From contig NZ_CP113060.1 of NCBI RefSeq assembly GCF_026625725.1, positions 4,036,001 to 4,100,000 on the forward strand: 64,000 nucleotides of DNA, written 5' to 3'. Under the pieces are notes generated by a model, which made no database searches, was not told where the DNA came from, and was given only the letters and a program-made list of their open reading frames with translations. Positions 34,497 through 43,814 of this stretch are shown here, piece after piece; within the stretch, counting starts at the first letter, position 1, and each line of letters begins with the position of its first letter. The translations under genes and the position numbers were made by a program. This DNA is from Pseudomonas sp. SL4(2022) (GTDB lineage: Bacteria > Pseudomonadota > Gammaproteobacteria > Pseudomonadales > Pseudomonadaceae).

Positions 34497-35701
34497 CCTC
34501 TCGCCTCCTGTTGTTGCAAGCGCGGCACAGGCAGCTCGCGTACCGGCCAGTTCAGTGCCGCAGCCAGCAAGCTGAGCAGCACAGCAATCTGCCAGACCAG
34601 ATCATAACTGCCCGTGTGGTCATACAGATAGCCGCCCATCCAGCCGCCGAGAAATGCCCCCAACTGATGGAATAGAAAGACAATGCCGCCGAGCATCGAC
34701 AGGTTTCGCACGCCGAACAGGGTTGCCACCGTGCCATTGGTCAACGGCACTGTAGACAGCCACAGCAACCCCATCGCCACACCGAAGGCATAAGCACTCC
34801 ACACCGACAGCGGCGCCAGGATGAACGCCATAATCACCACCGCACGCGCCAGGTACAGTGCGCTGAGCAAGCGCGGCTTGGACATCCGCCCGCCCAGCCA
34901 CCCGGCAATGTAAGTGCCAAAAATGTTGAACAACCCCACCAGTGCCAGCACTGTAGTGCCCACCAAAGCGGGTAAATGTTGATCAACCAGGTAGGCCGGC
35001 AAATGCACACCGATAAACACCACCTGAAAGCCACAAACGAAAAAGCCCAATGCCAACAGCCAGAAGCCTGAGTGGCTGCAGGCTTCGCGCAACGCTTCAC
35101 CAAGGCTCTGTTCCACGCCCGTCAGCGGCAGCGGCGTATCTTTGAGCATCGCTGCCAGAGGCACGATCATGGCAACCAGTAACCCCAGCGCCATCAACGC
35201 CACCGACCAGCCCAGCCAACTGAGCAAGCCCAAGGTGCCTGGCAGCATGGCGAACTGCCCGAAAGAGCCTGCTGCCGCCGCGATGCCCATGGCCATACTG
35301 CGTTTTTCCATAGGCACCGCACGCCCCACGGCACCGAGGATTACCGAGAACGAGGTGCCGGACAAACCAATACCGATCAGCAGCCCGGCGCTCAGCGACA
35401 GGCTTAGAGGCGAGTCGGCCAGGCCCATGCAGCCGAGCCCAATGGCATACAAAATGCCGCCAACAATCACTGTGCGCTTGGCGCCGAAGCGATCGGCCAG
35501 AGCGCCGGTAAACGGCTGGGTCAGACCCCAGATCAGATTCTGCAAGGCAATGGCGAAGGCGAACACCTCACGCCCCCAGCCGAATTCGGCGCTCATCGGC
35601 GGCAGGAACAGACCAAAGCCATGGCGAATGCCCAGCGACAGTGCCAGCACCAGAGATGCGCCCAGCAATATCCAGCCACTGGTGCGCCAAAGCGAAGTCA
35701 T
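34493..35701 (-). CDS. MFS transporter (oxalate/formate or monocarboxylate-like)
   Basis: A 402-residue inner-membrane carrier with 12 predicted helices and the A-loop motif GALADRFGAKRTV between helices 2 and 3. The start SLGIRHGFGLFLPPMSAEFGW resembles the OFA/MCT-like branch. Substrate unknown, monocarboxylate possible. First gene of a compact unit with the 41-codon ORF and the glutathione peroxidase. Confidence 0.87.
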   Translation of the reverse strand: MTSLWRTSGWILLGASLVLALSLGIRHGFGLFLPPMSAEFGWGREVFAFAIALQNLIWGLTQPFTGALADRFGAKRTVIVGGILYAIGLGCMGLADSPLSLSLSAGLLIGIGLSGTSFSVILGAVGRAVPMEKRSMAMGIAAAAGSFGQFAMLPGTLGLLSWLGWSVALMALGLLVAMIVPLAAMLKDTPLPLTGVEQSLGEALREACSHSGFWLLALGFFVCGFQVVFIGVHLPAYLVDQHLPALVGTTVLALVGLFNIFGTYIAGWLGGRMSKPRLLSALYLARAVVIMAFILAPLSVWSAYAFGVAMGLLWLSTVPLTNGTVATLFGVRNLSMLGGIVFLFHQLGAFLGGWMGGYLYDHTGSYDLVWQIAVLLSLLAAALNWPVRELPVPRLQQQEARG

Positions 35702-35914
35702 AGGTTGTCCTTTACGGGTAGCGACCCGCTTATCGAGAGATCAGCAATAGGGCGCAGGTATATACCGCAACCCGCTCAGGTAACAGCTACAGCTGTTCGG
35801 CAATGCAGTGCTACAGATTGCATCCTGAGTTGGGCGTATCGACAAGCCGGCCATCGACCAGCAGGTCGCTGGAAAAACTATCTGCGTGGGCAATCCGGCG
35901 TTGAAAACCGCCGG

Positions 35915-36805
35915 CTAGTCAAACAGCAGCGGTGCAGCGCTGGCGCGTTGGGCGAAGAATGCCAGCAACTGCTCGTGGTAATGGCTATACACCTCAGGCG
36001 GCAGCCAACGCTGGTAGATCGCCAAGGTGCTGGCGGGTGCGGCGGAAACCTCGCGAATCGCCTGATCGAGACGCCCGGCCATGCGCGCACCCCATGGTGT
36101 GCGCGAGCAATAGATGCCCACCGTCACCAGTTCAGCATTCTCGCGTAGCGGTACGCTGACCAGCGCATCACTGAGACTGAAATGGCGCATTACCTCGGTG
36201 TAGATCACGGGGTAATCGAAGACATAATCCAGACGGTGATGGCTGACCATCAGCAGCAGATTCTCCCCCGCCAAGCTCCCCCCCAACTCGGGGATGCGAC
36301 CTTCGGCGTGAGCCTGGAGCAGGCGTTCGCGAATCGGCGCGGGATAGACCCGACTCTTGGCCAGAGCGCCGCGCAGGTAAGGATTATCGAACAACCAGTC
36401 GAGGCTGACCTGACCGTCTTCGATCAGCAGTTGGTCCAGGGTCTGCCTGCGTACCAGCACATGGATCGGTGTGCTCGCCACATAGGGTACGAAATAACCC
36501 AACTGATCGCGCTCAGGGCTCTGCAGCTGGCCACTGCTGCACAGCTCACCCTGCTCGCTCATGCGTTGTTCAACCCGGGCCATGGGTAAAACCTCATAAC
36601 GCATTTGCAACTCGGGTAGACGGGCCGCCAGCAGTTGCATGACCTCGTACAGCACACCATCAACCACCTCACCGTCACGCACATTGAAGGCCCCCGGAAT
36701 CGGCACAATGCCCCACACCAGCTCCTCGGCCTGAATGGCATCCCTACAGGGCACGATTCCAAGCAGTGCCGTCACCAGCGTTGAGTAAAGCCACCTACGC
36801 CCCAT
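35915..36805 (-). CDS. Periplasmic solute-binding-like protein (SBP_bac_3 type)
   Basis: A 296-residue protein with a signal peptide (STLVTALLGIVPCRDAIQA). The mature part is of extracellular solute-binding family 3 style (GVLYEVMQLLAARLPELQMRYE, then a C-terminal AIREVSAAPASTLAIYQRWLP). No transporter genes are adjacent, so it may be an orphan binding protein or a sensor component. The ATG at 36805 has AGGG six bases upstream; an ATG two codons earlier abuts that site. Confidence 0.72.
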   Translation of the reverse strand: MGRRWLYSTLVTALLGIVPCRDAIQAEELVWGIVPIPGAFNVRDGEVVDGVLYEVMQLLAARLPELQMRYEVLPMARVEQRMSEQGELCSSGQLQSPERDQLGYFVPYVASTPIHVLVRRQTLDQLLIEDGQVSLDWLFDNPYLRGALAKSRVYPAPIRERLLQAHAEGRIPELGGSLAGENLLLMVSHHRLDYVFDYPVIYTEVMRHFSLSDALVSVPLRENAELVTVGIYCSRTPWGARMAGRLDQAIREVSAAPASTLAIYQRWLPPEVYSHYHEQLLAFFAQRASAAPLLFD

Positions 36806-36839
36806 GTCCATCCCTGCTGTGTCTTGCTGTCCTTACACG

Positions 36840-37565
36840 CTAGCAGGCCAACGCCACCAGCACCGCGCACTCGGCAATTTCCAGCAGTGCTCCGGCGGTA
36901 TCACCCGTGGTGCCATCCAGACGTTTGAGCATCAGGCTGCGCAGCCAGATAAACACGCCTCCGGCCACCAACAAGGCGAGCAGCGCCGGCCAGCCAAACA
37001 GCAACATGACCAGCGCATTGGCGGCCAATACCCAGGGCAGTTGCCGGCGCGGCAGATGCTCGGCCAACGCGTGACCCAAGCCGCCGGCCCGCACATAGGG
37101 TGTCGTAAGAAACAACAAGGGCAACAAGCCACGGGCCAACCAGGGCACCAGTATCAGCAGCCAGGCCGACTGATGTTCCAGCAGCGCCACCAGCGCGGCA
37201 AACTTGAGCAGCAACAGCAGCACCAGCACCACCACTGCGATCGGCCCGCTGCGTGGGTCTTTCATGATCGCCAGGGTGCGTTGTTTATCGCCAAAGCCGC
37301 CGACCCAGGCATCGGCACTGTCGGCCAGGCCATCCAGATGCAGGCCGCCGCTGATGCCGACCCACAGCGTCAGCAACAACGCCGCCTGTAGCAACACCGT
37401 GCTGTCGCCCAGCAGGTGCTGCACAGCGAGCAGCAGCAGGCCGATCAACAACCCCACCAGCGGGTAGAACAGCAGCGAGCGGCCGATTTGCTCAGGCGTT
37501 GGCATGCCGGCCAGGGTCACCGGTAAACGGGTAAGAAACTGCAGGGCAATCCACCAGGGCGTCAT
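36840..37565 (-). CDS. cobS: Adenosylcobinamide-GDP ribazoletransferase (cobalamin synthase)
   Basis: A 241-residue polytopic membrane enzyme joining adenosylcobinamide-GDP with alpha-ribazole (phosphate), the last ring-assembly step. It begins WWIALQFLTRLPV and carries the conserved acidic motif HLDGLADSADAWVGG that coordinates metal. Its ATG overlaps the cobC stop by 4 bases. Last gene of the cob operon. Confidence 0.94.
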   Translation of the reverse strand: MTPWWIALQFLTRLPVTLAGMPTPEQIGRSLLFYPLVGLLIGLLLLAVQHLLGDSTVLLQAALLLTLWVGISGGLHLDGLADSADAWVGGFGDKQRTLAIMKDPRSGPIAVVVLVLLLLLKFAALVALLEHQSAWLLILVPWLARGLLPLLFLTTPYVRAGGLGHALAEHLPRRQLPWVLAANALVMLLFGWPALLALLVAGGVFIWLRSLMLKRLDGTTGDTAGALLEIAECAVLVALAC

Positions 37566-38137
37566 GCGCGCTCCCACAGCTCGCCTTGTTCATCCAGACA
37601 CAGCTGATAGCGCTCGGCATGCCCCACAGCAACCTGCAGCAGATCATTGCGCGGCAAGCCACGGGCACGCGCCAACAGCAGGCGGATCACCCCGCCGTGG
37701 GTGACCAGCAGCAAGCGCTCGCCGGCATGCCGGGCCTGCAAACGTTGCAAGGCGCCCAGTATCCGCGCCTCAAAAGCCAGCAAGGTCTCGCCTTCGGGCG
37801 GGGTAAAGCCATAAGGATCGCTCCAGAAACGGCCAAGTTCTGCCGCGCTGGTCTGCATCAGCTCGGCGGTACTGCGGCCTTCCCACGCGCCGAAATGCAG
37901 CTCCTGCAGATCAGACTCCAGGCTCAGTGGCACGCCGTGCTGCGCGGCCAACTCTTCGGCAAAACGCGCACAGCGCTGCAAGGGCGAGCTGATCAAGCGA
38001 TCCCAGCGCGTGCCATCGGCCACCGCCGCGCGCAATTGCGCCCAACCGGTGTCGGTCAGGGCATCATCCAGGCTGCCGCGCAGACCGCCGCCCAATTCGG
38101 TTTCCCCGTGGCGCAGCAATTCCAGATACACCGTCAT
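37562..38137 (-). CDS. cobC: Alpha-ribazole phosphatase
   Basis: A 191-residue histidine phosphatase. The catalytic LLRHGETELGG lies at residues 7-17 and the second histidine in THGGVIRLLL. It dephosphorylates alpha-ribazole-5'-phosphate or the cobalamin phosphate. The start at 38137 is fixed by the ATGA overlap with cobT (38134-38137); the longer frame would overlap cobT widely. Confidence 0.92.
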   Translation of the reverse strand: MTVYLELLRHGETELGGGLRGSLDDALTDTGWAQLRAAVADGTRWDRLISSPLQRCARFAEELAAQHGVPLSLESDLQELHFGAWEGRSTAELMQTSAAELGRFWSDPYGFTPPEGETLLAFEARILGALQRLQARHAGERLLLVTHGGVIRLLLARARGLPRNDLLQVAVGHAERYQLCLDEQGELWERA

Positions 38138-39189
38138 GCCGAGACCTCTGCCACTGCGGCCTCGGCAAAGGTGGCCATGTCGTTGTGCAGGCTGCAGGCC
38201 AACTGCAGCAGCGGCACGGCCAGCGCTGCGCCACTGCCCTCGCCCAGGCGCAAGCCCAAGTCCAGCAACGGCTGCGCCTGCAAGGCTTGCAGCACGTGTT
38301 GATGGCCGGGTTCTGCGCCGCAATGGGCAAATAGCAGCCACTCGCGGCAAGCCGGATTAACGCGCACCGCGAGTAACGCGGCCACGCTACAGATAAAGCC
38401 ATCCACCAAGGCCACACAGCCCTGCTGCGCACAAGCCAGGTAAGCGCCCACCAATGCAGCGATCTCAAAGCCGCCCAAAGCGCGCAAGGCGTCTAGCGGC
38501 TCGTCGAGCACAGGACGGTGCAAGGCCAAACCGGCCTCAATAACCTCCGCTTTGCGTGCCACGCCCTGAACATTTAAACCTGTGCCTGGACCAACCAGTT
38601 CACGGGCCGGACGCTGCAGCAACCAACAGGCCAACGCAGTGGCCGCCGTGGTGTTACCAATGCCCATCTCGCCGCCGATAAACAGCTCGCAGCCACTCAA
38701 TTGCGCGCGCTGTAGGCTGTTGCGCCCGGTCTGCAGGGCATGCCCAAGCTGCGTATTGTTCATGGCCGGGCCGTGCAGAAAGTTCTGCGTGCCTGCGCCC
38801 AGCTGCAACCGCATCACGCCCGGCAAGGCCTCTGCCGGCGAGACAGTACCGAGGTCGATCACCTCAAGGCGCGCGCTCAGCTGCTTGGCCAGCACGCTGA
38901 TAGCCGCGCCGCCGTTGACGAAATTGCGCAGCATTTGCCCGGTGACGGCTTGTGGGAATGCGGAAATCCCTTCAGCGACGATGCCGTGATCGCCGGCAAA
39001 AATGCTGATGGCCACCTGCTCAAGACGCGGCCGCTCACGCCCCTGCAACGCCGCCAGTTGAATGACCACCGCCTCCAACTGGCCCAGCGAGCCGGCAGGT
39101 TTGGTCAATTGTTGCTGGCGCGCGATAGCTTTGCTGCGCGCCACATAATCGAGTGGCTGACAGGGTGCCTGCCACCAGTTAAGGCTCAT
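38134..39189 (-). CDS. cobT: Nicotinate-nucleotide-dimethylbenzimidazole phosphoribosyltransferase
   Basis: A 351-residue cytoplasmic enzyme that activates dimethylbenzimidazole to alpha-ribazole-5'-phosphate. Family segments visible are TKPAGSLGQLE near the N-terminus, GEMGIGNTTAATAL centrally and the catalytic glutamate in LGEGSGAALAVPL near the C-terminus. Both ends overlap neighbours by 4 bases (cobU and cobC). Confidence 0.95.
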   Translation of the reverse strand: MSLNWWQAPCQPLDYVARSKAIARQQQLTKPAGSLGQLEAVVIQLAALQGRERPRLEQVAISIFAGDHGIVAEGISAFPQAVTGQMLRNFVNGGAAISVLAKQLSARLEVIDLGTVSPAEALPGVMRLQLGAGTQNFLHGPAMNNTQLGHALQTGRNSLQRAQLSGCELFIGGEMGIGNTTAATALACWLLQRPARELVGPGTGLNVQGVARKAEVIEAGLALHRPVLDEPLDALRALGGFEIAALVGAYLACAQQGCVALVDGFICSVAALLAVRVNPACREWLLFAHCGAEPGHQHVLQALQAQPLLDLGLRLGEGSGAALAVPLLQLACSLHNDMATFAEAAVAEVSA

Positions 39190-39707
39190 ACTGCATCCCC
39201 CTTAAGCACCATGGGTAAACCCGCCACACAAAACACCACACGCTGACAACGCTCGGCCAGCGCCTGATGCAACCAGCCGGCCTCATCGACAAAGCGCCGG
39301 CTCAACTCGCCCATGGGCACCACGCCTAAGCCGGTTTCATTGCTGACCAGCAGAATCCGCCCCGGCAAGCCGCTTAGACAATCCAGCAACGCATCGCGCT
39401 CGGCGCTCAGGCGTGCCAGGTTATCCAGCATTAATAGATTGGTCAGCCACAGGGTCAGGCAATCAACCAGCAGGCATTTATCCGCGCTGGCTTGCTCGCG
39501 CAGCACGCGGGCCAATGCAAGCGGCTCTTCCACCAGCCCCCAATGCGCCGGCCGCCGATCCTGATGATGACGAATACGCGCGCTCATCTCACCATCCAGC
39601 GCCTGACTGGTGGCGATATAGGTCACAGCCAGCGCCGACTCAGTGGCCAGACGCTCAGCCAGTCGGCTTTTGCCGGAACGGGCACCGCCAAGAATCAGTT
39701 CAAGCAT
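39186..39707 (-). CDS. cobU: Adenosylcobinamide kinase / guanylyltransferase
   Basis: A 173-residue bifunctional enzyme phosphorylating then guanylylating adenosylcobinamide. The P-loop GGARSGKSRLAE is at residues 7-18; VSNETGLGVVP and the guanylylation-site region RIRHHQDRR are present. It starts after a palindromic repeat that separates it from cobQ by 124 bases, so it might have its own transcript end or RNA processing point. Confidence 0.94.
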   Translation of the reverse strand: MLELILGGARSGKSRLAERLATESALAVTYIATSQALDGEMSARIRHHQDRRPAHWGLVEEPLALARVLREQASADKCLLVDCLTLWLTNLLMLDNLARLSAERDALLDCLSGLPGRILLVSNETGLGVVPMGELSRRFVDEAGWLHQALAERCQRVVFCVAGLPMVLKGDAV

Positions 39708-39742
39708 GGTTCACCTTTGTTCGAATAAAGCATCACAGACCG

Positions 39743-39804
39743 TGGGAGGCGCTTTAGCCGCGACTGTGCGGGGCTGACTCGTCGCGGCTAAAGCCCCTCC
39801 CACA
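39743..39804. repeat. Extragenic palindrome between cobQ and cobU
   Basis: Arms GTGGGAGGCGCTTTAGCCGC (39743 on) and its reverse complement (39782-39804) match with one mismatch over 23 bases. It resembles the Pseudomonas REP family GTGGGAG...TTTAGCCGCGA and interrupts an otherwise tightly packed operon. Confidence 0.85.
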
Positions 39805-39831
39805 CAAACGCATCACCGGCCATAAAACGGG

Positions 39832-41280
39832 CTACAGATTACAGAGCGTACGTAATTGACTCGTATCGAGATGCGCCTCTACGAGATCGGCCAAGCGTTC
39901 GATATCACGCTCGCGCAGGGCGTGGTAATCCACCGCCTGTACCTCACCCAAGCCGGCCCAACGCAGCAAGGCACTGCAGGCCTCGGGTGTTTCAAACAGG
40001 CCGTGCAGATAGGTGCCCAGCACCTGACCGTCCGCGCTCAGGCCACCATCGGCGCGGCCATCGTCGAGTCGCACGGCCGCATTCAAACCGATGCCCGTGC
40101 TGACGCCGGCATGAATTTCATAACCGCTGACCGGGGCATTTTCCAGGCACAGTTGACCGCGCACAGTGCGCAATTGCTTCTGCGGCTCCAGCACCGTGCA
40201 AAAATCCAGCAACCCCAACCCAGGGCTGGAACCCGCCGCGCCTTCCAGACCATGCGGGTCGTCAATCTGCGTGCCGAGCATCTGCAGCCCGCCGCAGATA
40301 CCCAGCAACTTGCCGCCATAGCGCAAGTGTTTGTTAAGGGCTGCCGACCAGCCCTGCTCACGCAGAAAGGCCAGATCACTGCGCACACTTTTGGAGCCGG
40401 GCAGGATGATCAGATCCGCCGCAGGGATCGGCTGACCGGGGCCAATAAAGGTCAGCTCAACCTGCGGGTGCAGGCGCAGCGGGTCGAAGTCGGTGTGGTT
40501 ACTGATGCGCGGCAACACCGGTACCACCACCTTGATCACCTCGACGGCCTTGGCGCTCTGACGCGTGTCAATGGCGTCTTCGGCTTCCAGATGAAAATCC
40601 ATCAGGTACGGCAATACACCCAATACCGGTTTGCCCGTGCGCTGCTCCAGCCAGTCCAGCCCCGGTTGCAATAACGCAATGTCGCCGCGAAAACGGTTGA
40701 TGACAAAGCCTTTGACTCGCGCCTGTTCGCTCTCCGAGAGCAGCGCCAGGGTGCCGACCAAATGGGCAAACACCCCGCCCTTGTCGATATCGGCAATCAG
40801 AATCACCGGGCAATCCACCGCTTCGGCGAAGCCCATATTGGCGATATCGCCGGCGCGCAGGTTGATCTCGGCGGGCGACCCCGCCCCTTCAACCATCACC
40901 ACCGGGTAAGCGGCACTCAGGCGCTGATGCGACTGCAGCACCGCCTGCATCGCCACCTTTTTGTAATCGTGATACGCCACGGCATCCATGCTGCTCAGGG
41001 CGCGACCGTGGATGATCACCTGCGCACCGATGTCGCTGTTGGGCTTGAGCAGCACCGGGTTCATGTCGGTGTGGGGCGCAAGCCCGGCGGCCTGCGCCTG
41101 CACCGCCTGGGCGCGGCCGATTTCGCCGCCATCGGCGGTTACGGCGCTGTTGAGCGCCATGTTTTGCGGTTTGAACGGCACCACACTGACGCCCTGACGC
41201 TTGAGCCAACGGCACAGCGCGGTGACCAGGGTGCTCTTGCCGGCATCGGAGGTGGTGCCCTGCACCATCAGTGTGCTCAT
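39832..41280 (-). CDS. cobQ: Cobyric acid synthase
   Basis: A 482-residue glutamine-dependent amidase adding four amides to adenosylcobyrinate a,c-diamide. The N-terminal P-loop-type domain has GTTSDAGKSTLV, and the C-terminal GATase has the nucleophile in GICGGLQMLG and the final His-x-Glu in YLHGLFETPE. Its start overlaps the end of the decarboxylase gene by 4 bases. Confidence 0.95.
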   Translation of the reverse strand: MSTLMVQGTTSDAGKSTLVTALCRWLKRQGVSVVPFKPQNMALNSAVTADGGEIGRAQAVQAQAAGLAPHTDMNPVLLKPNSDIGAQVIIHGRALSSMDAVAYHDYKKVAMQAVLQSHQRLSAAYPVVMVEGAGSPAEINLRAGDIANMGFAEAVDCPVILIADIDKGGVFAHLVGTLALLSESEQARVKGFVINRFRGDIALLQPGLDWLEQRTGKPVLGVLPYLMDFHLEAEDAIDTRQSAKAVEVIKVVVPVLPRISNHTDFDPLRLHPQVELTFIGPGQPIPAADLIILPGSKSVRSDLAFLREQGWSAALNKHLRYGGKLLGICGGLQMLGTQIDDPHGLEGAAGSSPGLGLLDFCTVLEPQKQLRTVRGQLCLENAPVSGYEIHAGVSTGIGLNAAVRLDDGRADGGLSADGQVLGTYLHGLFETPEACSALLRWAGLGEVQAVDYHALRERDIERLADLVEAHLDTSQLRTLCNL

Positions 41281-42269
41281 GCCAGCTCTCCAGCGAAGAC
41301 CGCCAGTGCCTGCTGCAAACGCTGCCAGCCGGTTTCATCCGGTGGCAAACCAAAACGCAGGCTCAGCGGCTTTTCAAACAGGCGGGTAAGAATGCCTTGC
41401 AGGGCGAGAAACTCATGCAGCAAGGCGGCCTGCGGTGTGCAACAGAACTGAAACAGCGCGCAACCGCCTGTGGGGCTGAGCCCATGCGCAACCAACAGCG
41501 CAGACAGGCGTTCAGCATCGGCGAGCAACCGCTCACGTTGTGCCTGCTGGCCGGCCATGTCCTGCAACAACGCCGTGGCCACCACGCGGCTCGGCCCGCT
41601 GATTGCCCAAGGCCCTAGCAACTCGGCCAGTTGCGCCAGCAGCTGCGGCGGCGCCAGGACAAAGCCCAGGCGAATACCCGCCAAACCGAAAAACTTGCCA
41701 AACGAGCGCAGCACGATCAGCCCGGGCAACTCACTGAACGCCGCCAGGCTGAACGCCGGCGTGCAATCGATAAAGGCCTCGTCCACCACCAGCCAGCCGC
41801 CTCGCTCGGCCAAACGCCGATGCCACTCCAGCAAACGCGCAGGTTCAATACAGCGCCCGGTGGGGTTGTTCGGATTGACCAGCAACAGCACATCGATGCG
41901 CTCCAGCGCGCGCTCAATCGCGCCTTCACTGATTTCCAGCAGACGATGCCCTTCACGCTGCCAGGCCGCCGCATGCTCGGCATAAGCGGGTGAAACAATG
42001 CCCACGGTGACGTGTCGCAGCAGACGCGGCAGCGCCTGAATGGCGGCTTGCGAACCCGCTACCGGCAGCAGGTTGGCGACGCCGTAGTAATCGCGCGCAG
42101 CGATTTCCAGGCCGTCCTGCTGCTCGGGCAAGCGCGTCCAGGCAATTGCCGGAATAGCGGGCAAGGGCCAGCCGTAAGGCGCAATGCCGGTGGACAAATC
42201 CAGCCACTCCGCCAGGGCAATGCCATAACGCAGCGAGGCCGCGCGCAGGCGACCACCATGTTCAAGCAT
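41277..42269 (-). CDS. cobC: L-threonine-O-3-phosphate decarboxylase (aminotransferase-like)
   Basis: A 330-residue PLP enzyme giving (R)-1-amino-2-propanol phosphate for the nucleotide loop. The PLP lysine lies in LRSFGKFFGLAGIRLGF and the NPNNPTGR motif is intact. Named cobC in Pseudomonas usage and cobD in Salmonella, so not to be confused with the phosphatase at 37562-38137. The ATG at 42269 overlaps the cbiB-like gene by 8 bases; a TTG two codons earlier is less likely. Confidence 0.92.
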   Translation of the reverse strand: MLEHGGRLRAASLRYGIALAEWLDLSTGIAPYGWPLPAIPAIAWTRLPEQQDGLEIAARDYYGVANLLPVAGSQAAIQALPRLLRHVTVGIVSPAYAEHAAAWQREGHRLLEISEGAIERALERIDVLLLVNPNNPTGRCIEPARLLEWHRRLAERGGWLVVDEAFIDCTPAFSLAAFSELPGLIVLRSFGKFFGLAGIRLGFVLAPPQLLAQLAELLGPWAISGPSRVVATALLQDMAGQQAQRERLLADAERLSALLVAHGLSPTGGCALFQFCCTPQAALLHEFLALQGILTRLFEKPLSLRFGLPPDETGWQRLQQALAVFAGELA

Positions 42270-43170
42270 AAGCAAGCCCCCATAGCATTAGCAGTGCCAG
42301 CCACAGCAGCACGCCGCCGTAAACCAGATTGACTGCCCGCTCGATATCCCGTGCGCGGGGCGGTGGACCGTCGCCCAAATCAGGCCGCACATGCAGCTCG
42401 CCGTGGTACTCCGCCGCACCACCCAGGCTGACGCCCAGTGCCCCTGCACCCGCTGCCATCACAGGGCCAGCATTGGGACTGTCCCACAGCGGCGCCTGGG
42501 TGCGCCAACAACGCAACGCCAACAGGGTTTTACCCAGCAACGCATAGGTCAATGCGACCAGCCGTGCAGGCAGGTAATTGAGTGCATCGTCAATCTTTGC
42601 AGCGGCCCAGCCGAAGCGTTCAAAGCGTTCATTGCGATAGCCCCACATGGCGTCCAGGGTATTGCTCAGGCGATACAGCACCACCCCCGGTGCGCCAGCC
42701 AGCACAAACCAGAACAGCGCGGCGAACACCGCGTCGCTGCCGTTTTCCAGCACCGATTCGCTGCCAGCGCGGGCCACACCCGTGGCATCCAGCTGCGCAG
42801 TATTACGGCTGACCATATAGCCAACCCGCTCGCGGGCCAGGCGCAAATCCCCCAGACGCAGCGCCTGCGCCACTGGCATGGCATGCTCGCCCAGGCTTTT
42901 CAGGCCCAGGGCGGCGTACAAGGCAATGATTTCCACCGCCCACCCCAGCCCGCTGATCTCACTCAACAGCCAGGCCAGCAGGGTCAGCGGCAACACCGCC
43001 AGGCACCAGGCGCTGACGCCATGGCTGCGCCACCCGCCACCCGCCGGATTGAAGCGCTGCTCGATGCGCTCGGCCATACGACCAAAGGCCACCAGCGGGT
43101 GCCAGCCCTTGGGTTCGCCCAAAATCGCATCCAGAACGACCCCGGCGCAGGTACTCAGCACCAGGCTCAT
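42262..43170 (-). CDS. cobD: Adenosylcobinamide-phosphate synthase
   Basis: A 302-residue membrane enzyme that attaches aminopropanol (phosphate) to cobyric acid. Typical segments are DAILGEPKGWHPLVAFG near the N-terminus, SVLENGSDAVFAALFW, and four to five membrane helices. CbiB in Salmonella naming. The start at 43170 is set by the ATGA overlap with bluB (43167-43170). Confidence 0.93.
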   Translation of the reverse strand: MSLVLSTCAGVVLDAILGEPKGWHPLVAFGRMAERIEQRFNPAGGGWRSHGVSAWCLAVLPLTLLAWLLSEISGLGWAVEIIALYAALGLKSLGEHAMPVAQALRLGDLRLARERVGYMVSRNTAQLDATGVARAGSESVLENGSDAVFAALFWFVLAGAPGVVLYRLSNTLDAMWGYRNERFERFGWAAAKIDDALNYLPARLVALTYALLGKTLLALRCWRTQAPLWDSPNAGPVMAAGAGALGVSLGGAAEYHGELHVRPDLGDGPPPRARDIERAVNLVYGGVLLWLALLMLWGLAYA

Positions 43171-43814
43171 GGCGTGCTCCACTGATTCTCGAACAGCAAC
43201 TCGCTGAGCGGCCGAGGCTCGGCCCAGCCCTGCTGAACCAGCATCGGTGCCTCATAAAATTCCGTCACGGGTCCCAGGCACAGCACCGCCAATGGCTTGC
43301 TGCCGGTCGGCATGCCGAGCAGATCCGCCAGGGCCTGGGGCTCGAACAGCGACACCCAGCCCATGCCCAAACCCTCTGCACGGGCCGCCAGCCAGAGGTT
43401 CTGAATCGCGCAGGCCAGGGATGCCAGGTCCATCTCCGGCAAGGTGCGGCGGCCAAACACATGAGCCTCACGGCCCTCCATCAGGGCCACCACCAACAGT
43501 TCGGCGCAGTCGCGAATACCCTCGACTTTCAGCCGCATAAACTCGTCGCTGCGCTCGCCCAACGCCTCGGCGGTGCGCGTGCGTTCCTCCTCTACCAGGC
43601 CGTGGATCGCTTCGCGCAAGGCCGGACGGGTGATGCGAATAAACCGCCAGGGCTGCATCAAGCCCACGCTGGGCGCCTGATGCGCAGCTTCGAGCAAGCG
43701 CGCGAGCAACTCGGGAGCCACCTCGCCACCGCTGAAATGGCGCATATCGCGGCGCTCAGCGATGGCGCGGTACACCGCCGCGCGCTCTTCGGCACTGAAG
43801 GCCTGCTCACTCAT
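43167..43814 (-). CDS. bluB: 5,6-dimethylbenzimidazole synthase
   Basis: A 215-residue flavin destructase of the nitroreductase fold, making dimethylbenzimidazole from FMNH2 and oxygen. Visible FMN-contact motifs are AERRDMRHFSGG, SVGLMQPWRFIRI and the later GLGMGWVSLFEP. It provides the lower base inside the operon and shows that the pathway runs aerobically. Start at 43814 by ATGA overlap with cobB. Confidence 0.94.
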   Translation of the reverse strand: MSEQAFSAEERAAVYRAIAERRDMRHFSGGEVAPELLARLLEAAHQAPSVGLMQPWRFIRITRPALREAIHGLVEEERTRTAEALGERSDEFMRLKVEGIRDCAELLVVALMEGREAHVFGRRTLPEMDLASLACAIQNLWLAARAEGLGMGWVSLFEPQALADLLGMPTGSKPLAVLCLGPVTEFYEAPMLVQQGWAEPRPLSELLFENQWSTP